This document shows positions 13,296-17,092 of a stretch of 17,092 bases of DNA, in pieces. This DNA is from Sphingomonadales bacterium. GTDB lineage: Bacteria > Pseudomonadota > Alphaproteobacteria > Sphingomonadales > Sphingomonadaceae. Position numbers and translations under genes: made by a program. Each line of letters begins with the position of its first letter. Position 1 is the first letter of the stretch. The notes below the pieces were generated by a model that was given only the letters and a program-made list of their open reading frames with translations, did no database searches and had not been told where the DNA came from. The stretch lies in NCBI GenBank assembly GCA_027489295.1, contig JAIYAA010000338.1, positions 1-17,092 on the forward strand, written 5' to 3'.

Positions 13296-16103
13296 ATGAC
13301 TGACGCAACCGACACCCAGCGCGACTGGCGCGACACCGTCTTCCTGCCGAAGACCGATTTCCCGATGAAGGCCGGCCTTGCTGCCAAGGAGCCCGCCATC
13401 CTCGAGCGCTGGGCGAAGATTAGGCTCTACAGCAAGCTGCGCGAGGCCCGCGCCGGCCGCGAGCGCTTCCTGCTGCACGATGGCCCGCCCTACGCCAATG
13501 GCGACATCCATATGGGCCATGCGCTCAACAAGATCCTGAAGGATATCGTCGTCCGCTCGCAGAGCCTGATGGGCAAGGACGCGCCCTATGTCCCCGGCTG
13601 GGACTGCCACGGCCTGCCGATCGAGTGGAAGGTCGAGGAAGCGTACCGCGCCAAGAAGCTCAACAAGGACGAAGTCGACCCCGTCGCCTTCCGCGCCGAA
13701 TGCCGCGCCTATGCCGAAAAGTGGGTGGCGGTGCAGCGCGGCCAGTTCGAGCGGCTCGGCATCCTGGGCGACTGGGACGATCCCTATCTCACCATGAAGT
13801 TCGACGCCGAGGCGCGGATCGCCGGCGAGCTGCTCAAGTTCGCCGAGAGCGGCCAGCTCTATCGCGGCGCCAAGCCGGTGATGTGGTCGCCGGTCGAAAA
13901 GACCGCGCTGGCCGAGGCCGAGGTCGAATATGAGGACATTGTGTCCACGCAAATCGACGTGGCGTTCGAAATCACCGAGGCGCCGAACGCGCCCGAACTG
14001 GTCGGCGCGCATGCGGTGATCTGGACGACCACGCCGTGGACGATCCCGGTGAACCAGGCTTTGGCGTATGGGCCTGATGTCGCGTACACAGCTGTTCGGG
14101 TCGCCGGGCGAGTTCTCTTGCTCGCGCAAGATCTAGTTACCGATTCGCTCGCGCGCTACGGTAGTTCTGCTTCGCCGTGGCTTTCCGAAGGTAGCGGCTG
14201 GTCTGTTGTATGGGCTGGTAAAGGCTCGGACCTCGCCGGCGCCACTGCCCGTCACCCGATGCACGCGCTCGGCGGGTTCTTCGCCAAGCCGCGGCCGTTC
14301 CTGCCCGGCGACTTCGTCACCACCGATGCGGGTACCGGCCTCGTCCATATGGCGCCGGATCATGGCGAGGACGACTTCCTGCTGTGCAAGGCGCACGGCA
14401 TCGACCCCGTCTTCGCGGTCGACGGCGCGGGCATGTACCGCGCCGACTGGCTGTGGCTGGGCGGCCAGGGATCGGTGATCAACAAGAAGTTCACCAGCGC
14501 CGAAGGGCCGATCTGTTCGGACCTGCGTGCCGCAGGGGCACTGCTCGCCGCCTCCGACGACTTCCAGCACAGCTATCCGCACAGCTGGCGGAGCAAGGCG
14601 AAGATCATCTTCCGCGCCACGCCGCAATGGTTCATCCCGATGGACAAGCCCACGCCCGCGCAGGGTGAGGGTTCTGCGGACAGCAACGCGCCCACGCTTC
14701 GGGGCATCGCGCTCGATGCGATCGAGCACACCCGCTGGGTGCCCGAGCGCTCGATCAACCGCATCCGCGCGATGGTGGAGGGCCGCCCGGACTGGGTGAT
14801 CAGCCGCCAGCGCGCCTGGGGCGTGCCGATCGCGCTCTACGTCAACCGCGCGACCGGCGACTATCTGCGCGACCCCACGGTCAACGCCCGCATCCTCGAC
14901 GCCTTCCGCGCCGGCGGGGCCGATGCCTGGTTCCAGGCCGATCACCAGGCGCTGCTCGGGCCCGACTATGCGGCCGAGGACTATGAGGTTGTCACCGACA
15001 TCCTCGACGTGTGGTTCGACAGCGGCTCGACCCACAGCTTCGTGATCGAGGCGCGTTACGGCGAGGGCGTGCGCGCCAACCTCTATCTCGAAGGGTCGGA
15101 CCAGCATCGCGGCTGGTTCCAGTCGTCGCTGCTCGAATCCTCGGGCACGCGCGGCCGGGCGCCCTATGATGCGGTGCTCACCCATGGCTTCGCGCTCGAC
15201 GGCCAGGGCAAGAAGATGTCCAAGTCGCTCGGCAACGTCGTCGATCCGCTGAAGATCATCGGCGAGAGCGGTGCGGACATCCTGCGCCTCTGGGTCGCGC
15301 AGACCGACTATTTCGACGACGTCCGCATCGGCAAGGAAGTGCTCGCCGGCACCGGCGACGCGTATCGCAAGATCCGCAACACCTTCCGCTATCTGCTCGG
15401 CGCGCTCGACGGGTTCGGCGAGGCCGAGAAGGTCGCGGTGGCCGACATGCCCGAGCTGGAGCGCTATGTGCTCCACAAGCTCGCGGCGCTCGATGCGGAG
15501 CTGCGGTCGGCGGCGGAAGCGTTCGAGTTCAATCGCTATGCGCGCGCGCTCGGCGATTTCATGAACGAGGAGCTCTCGGCCTTCTTCTTCGATATCCGCA
15601 AGGACTGCCTCTATTGCGACGCCGAGAGCGATCCCAAGCGCCGCGCGTACCGGACGGTGCTGGACGTGCTGTTCCACGCATTGGTCCGCTACGCCGCGCC
15701 GATCCTCGCCTTCACCGCCGAGGAAGTGTGGCAGGCCCGTTTCCCGAGCGAGGACGGATCGGTCCATGAGCTGGAATGGCCGGTGCTGCCGGAAGGCGCC
15801 ACGGTCGAGCATGACTGGACCGCGATCCGCGCGCTCCGCCAGACGGTGACCGAGGCGATCGAGCCCTATCGCCGCGAGAAGAAGGTCCGCTCCAGCCTCG
15901 AGGCCGAGGTGACGGTGCCGAGCCTGCCGATGCCGGCCGAGGACCTGACCGAGCTGTTCATCGTCTCGAAGGTCGAATCCGGCGCCGATGTCACGGTCAC
16001 GCCCACCCAGCGCCACAAATGTGGCCGGTGCTGGCGGCATCTTCCCGAAGTGACGCAGGACGGGGCGCTGTGCGACCGCTGCGAAAAGGTGGTGTCGGAA
16101 TGA
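13296..16103 (+). CDS. ileS: Isoleucyl-tRNA synthetase
   Basis: This class I synthetase charges tRNA-Ile and edits mischarged valine. The 935-residue product shows HMGH (72-75) in PPYANGDIHMGHALNKIL, the CP1 editing domain (about 190-430), the WVISRQRAWGVP stretch, KMSKS (640-644), an anticodon-binding region, and a C-terminal zinc site C909-x2-C912 and C926-x2-C929. I chose the ATG at 13296 (MTDATDTQRDWRDTVF) because homologues start there and a likely transcription start lies near 13256. An in-frame ATG at 13257 would add 13 residues but would be nearly leaderless. Residues about 255-312 use codons unlike the rest of the gene, and residues 452-467 look like a small insertion. The stop overlaps the lspA start. 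Confidence 0.97.
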   Translation: MTDATDTQRDWRDTVFLPKTDFPMKAGLAAKEPAILERWAKIRLYSKLREARAGRERFLLHDGPPYANGDIHMGHALNKILKDIVVRSQSLMGKDAPYVPGWDCHGLPIEWKVEEAYRAKKLNKDEVDPVAFRAECRAYAEKWVAVQRGQFERLGILGDWDDPYLTMKFDAEARIAGELLKFAESGQLYRGAKPVMWSPVEKTALAEAEVEYEDIVSTQIDVAFEITEAPNAPELVGAHAVIWTTTPWTIPVNQALAYGPDVAYTAVRVAGRVLLLAQDLVTDSLARYGSSASPWLSEGSGWSVVWAGKGSDLAGATARHPMHALGGFFAKPRPFLPGDFVTTDAGTGLVHMAPDHGEDDFLLCKAHGIDPVFAVDGAGMYRADWLWLGGQGSVINKKFTSAEGPICSDLRAAGALLAASDDFQHSYPHSWRSKAKIIFRATPQWFIPMDKPTPAQGEGSADSNAPTLRGIALDAIEHTRWVPERSINRIRAMVEGRPDWVISRQRAWGVPIALYVNRATGDYLRDPTVNARILDAFRAGGADAWFQADHQALLGPDYAAEDYEVVTDILDVWFDSGSTHSFVIEARYGEGVRANLYLEGSDQHRGWFQSSLLESSGTRGRAPYDAVLTHGFALDGQGKKMSKSLGNVVDPLKIIGESGADILRLWVAQTDYFDDVRIGKEVLAGTGDAYRKIRNTFRYLLGALDGFGEAEKVAVADMPELERYVLHKLAALDAELRSAAEAFEFNRYARALGDFMNEELSAFFFDIRKDCLYCDAESDPKRRAYRTVLDVLFHALVRYAAPILAFTAEEVWQARFPSEDGSVHELEWPVLPEGATVEHDWTAIRALRQTVTEAIEPYRREKKVRSSLEAEVTVPSLPMPAEDLTELFIVSKVESGADVTVTPTQRHKCGRCWRHLPEVTQDGALCDRCEKVVSE

Positions 16104-16621
16104 AGTCGGTGCGGATTTTCGGTTTTGCGGCCGCGCTGGGCGTGTTCCTGCTCGATCAGCTGACCAAGTACATCGTCACCGGTCCGCTGGGGCTGGTGGT
16201 GCAGAATGATTCGCTGACCCTCGCGCCGATCTTCGACCTGCGCTTCGTCAAGAATATCGGCGTGTCGCTGGGCCTGCTCTCGGCCAACAGCCCGACGATG
16301 CGCTGGCTGCTGGTGCTGATGACCGCGTGCATCGCCGTGGGCGTGTGCGTGTGGATGCTGCGCGAGAAAAAGACCGGCGACGTGGTCGCGCTCGGCCTGG
16401 TGCTGGGTGGGGCGTGCGGCAACATCCTCGACCGCAGCCGCCTCGGCTATGTCGTCGATTTCGCGGATCTGCATTTCGGCGAGTGGCGCCCCTTTTTGGT
16501 CTTCAACGTGGCCGATGCCGCGATTACCATCGGGGTGGTGATCCTGCTGCTCCGTGCCCTGCTCGTTCGCGACAAGAACCCCAAGTCGCCTGCCCCTGTG
16601 GAGAAGAAATTCAATGCGTAA
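16100..16621 (+). CDS. lspA: Lipoprotein signal peptidase (signal peptidase II)
   Basis: LspA is the inner-membrane aspartyl protease that removes signal peptides from prolipoproteins after lipid attachment. The 173-residue product has four hydrophobic segments (about 5-25, 66-86, 95-110, 135-156). The catalytic pair is Asp111 in GNILDRSRLG and Asp139 in FNVADAAI. The conserved loop reads KNIGVSLGLL, with Asn52; Ser and Leu take the usual Ala-Phe places, a variant I associate with sphingomonads. The ATG at 16100 overlaps the ileS TGA as ATGA, so the longer frame back to 16019 is rejected. The next gene overlaps its end by 8 bp and encodes a lipoprotein that LspA itself should process. Confidence 0.96.
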   Translation: MKSVRIFGFAAALGVFLLDQLTKYIVTGPLGLVVQNDSLTLAPIFDLRFVKNIGVSLGLLSANSPTMRWLLVLMTACIAVGVCVWMLREKKTGDVVALGLVLGGACGNILDRSRLGYVVDFADLHFGEWRPFLVFNVADAAITIGVVILLLRALLVRDKNPKSPAPVEKKFNA

Positions 16622-17027
16622 GTTGATCCTCGTCGCGACCGGCGTCGCCCTGGTGGCCTCGCTGTCGGCGTGCGGCAAGAAGGGGTATGATCGGGCGCGT
16701 CCGGACGAGTTCGCGGTCGCCCGCCAGGCACCGCTGGTGATTCCGCCCGATTTCTCGCTGCGTCCGCCGCAGCCGGGTGCGGCCCGCCCGCAGGATACCA
16801 ACCCGTCCGATCAGGCGCTCGAGGCGCTTTTCGGCGGCACCGCGGCGCGTAGCCCGGCGGAGACCGCGACGCTCGACCAGGCCGGGGCCGCCAGCGCAGA
16901 TGCCGGCGTGCGCAGCAACGCCGGCAGCCCGCAGACCACCGTGGTCGACAAGGGCAAGACTACCCAGGACATTCTCAAGTCGCCCCAGGGCGACAACAAG
17001 GACGCCAGCGTCAAGACGCCGCAGTAA
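16614..17027 (+). CDS. DUF3035-family lipoprotein, BamF-like
   Basis: The 137-residue product has a lipoprotein signal peptide with lipobox LSAC (Cys20) and Gly at +2, which predicts the outer membrane. The segment YDRARPDEFAVARQAPLVIP followed by PDFSLRPPQPG is the hallmark of DUF3035, whose alphaproteobacterial members include BamF, an accessory lipoprotein of the BAM outer-membrane assembly machine that shares a short motif with BamC. The rest is low-complexity Ala/Gly/Pro/Asp, probably disordered, with a TTVVDKGKTTQDIL stretch. The ATG at 16614 overlaps lspA by 8 bp. The gene closes the ileS-lspA operon, and a strong terminator follows 20 bases on. The DUF3035 call is firm; the BamF role is inference by family. 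Confidence 0.85.
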   Translation: MRKLILVATGVALVASLSACGKKGYDRARPDEFAVARQAPLVIPPDFSLRPPQPGAARPQDTNPSDQALEALFGGTAARSPAETATLDQAGAASADAGVRSNAGSPQTTVVDKGKTTQDILKSPQGDNKDASVKTPQ

Positions 17028-17047
17028 GCGGCCGCACTTCCGGTACG

Positions 17048-17085
17048 AAAAAGCGCCGGTCCGCACATGCGGGCCGGCGCTTTTT
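17048..17085 (+). terminator. Strong intrinsic terminator of the ileS-lspA-DUF3035 operon
   Basis: A 13-bp stem, GCGCCGGTCCGCA (17053-17065) with TGCGGGCCGGCGC (17068-17080), contains one G-T pair and a tiny CA loop, which may open by a pair or two. It is followed by TTTTT (17081-17085) and preceded by AAAAA (17048-17052), so it would also work from the other strand. It begins about 20 bases after the lipoprotein stop. Confidence 0.92.
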
Positions 17086-17092
17086 GTATCGA

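Noticed and set aside
14133..16040. 635-codon open frame antisense to ileS
   Set aside because: Shadow of ileS codon bias; no motifs, no plausible start signal, and full overlap with a conserved gene.

Overview
The window reads as an ordinary chromosomal core region of a high-GC alphaproteobacterium, most likely a sphingomonad (Sphingomonas or a close relative). The assignment rests on several traits: an RNase E with a split S1 domain and a terminal Gly-Trp-Trp motif, a DUF3035/BamF-type lipoprotein behind lspA, a CtrA-like box, and the familiar order rne | amidase - PBP1A - prfB. It is inference from gene content, not from a marker gene. No mobile element, CRISPR array, tRNA or rRNA was seen.

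Layout. Positions 1-324 hold the 3' end of a CocE/NonD-type hydrolase (+). A ~109-bp palindromic repeat (335-443) separates it from a leftward block. In transcription order (right to left) that block is RNase E (7152-4465), a hairpin terminator (~4456-4422), a BepA-like M48 metalloprotease (4359-2977) overlapping a DsbA/ScsC-like thiol oxidoreductase (2980-2216), then a YadG/YadH-like ABC-2 transporter (2145-1219 and 1222-452, overlapping by 4 bp). Positions 7153-7593 are a divergent control region with dyads and a CtrA-like box. To the right everything runs on +: periplasmic amidase (7594-8556), PBP1A (8622-11123), prfB (11205-12332), and a lipoprotein-type methyltransferase starting at TTG on the prfB stop (12329-13102). 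A second repeat copy follows (13115-13222), then the operon ileS (13296-16103), lspA (16100-16621) and a DUF3035/BamF-like lipoprotein (16614-17027). A strong intrinsic terminator closes it (17048-17085).

How the genes work together. Much of the window serves the cell envelope. PBP1A builds peptidoglycan and the amidase splits it at division. LspA matures lipoproteins, two of which are encoded nearby. The BepA-like protease, the DsbA-like protein and the BamF-like lipoprotein all point to outer-membrane protein assembly and quality control. RNase E, release factor 2 and isoleucyl-tRNA synthetase are RNA and translation housekeeping genes.

I found no convincing new multi-gene system. The most interesting leads are the pair of structured repeats whose flanking hairpins differ in sequence but keep their pairing, the secreted methyltransferase-like lipoprotein, the His/Asp-rich insert in RNase E, the BepA/DsbA overlapping pair, the CtrA-like box before the amidase, and a block of atypical codons inside the IleRS editing region.
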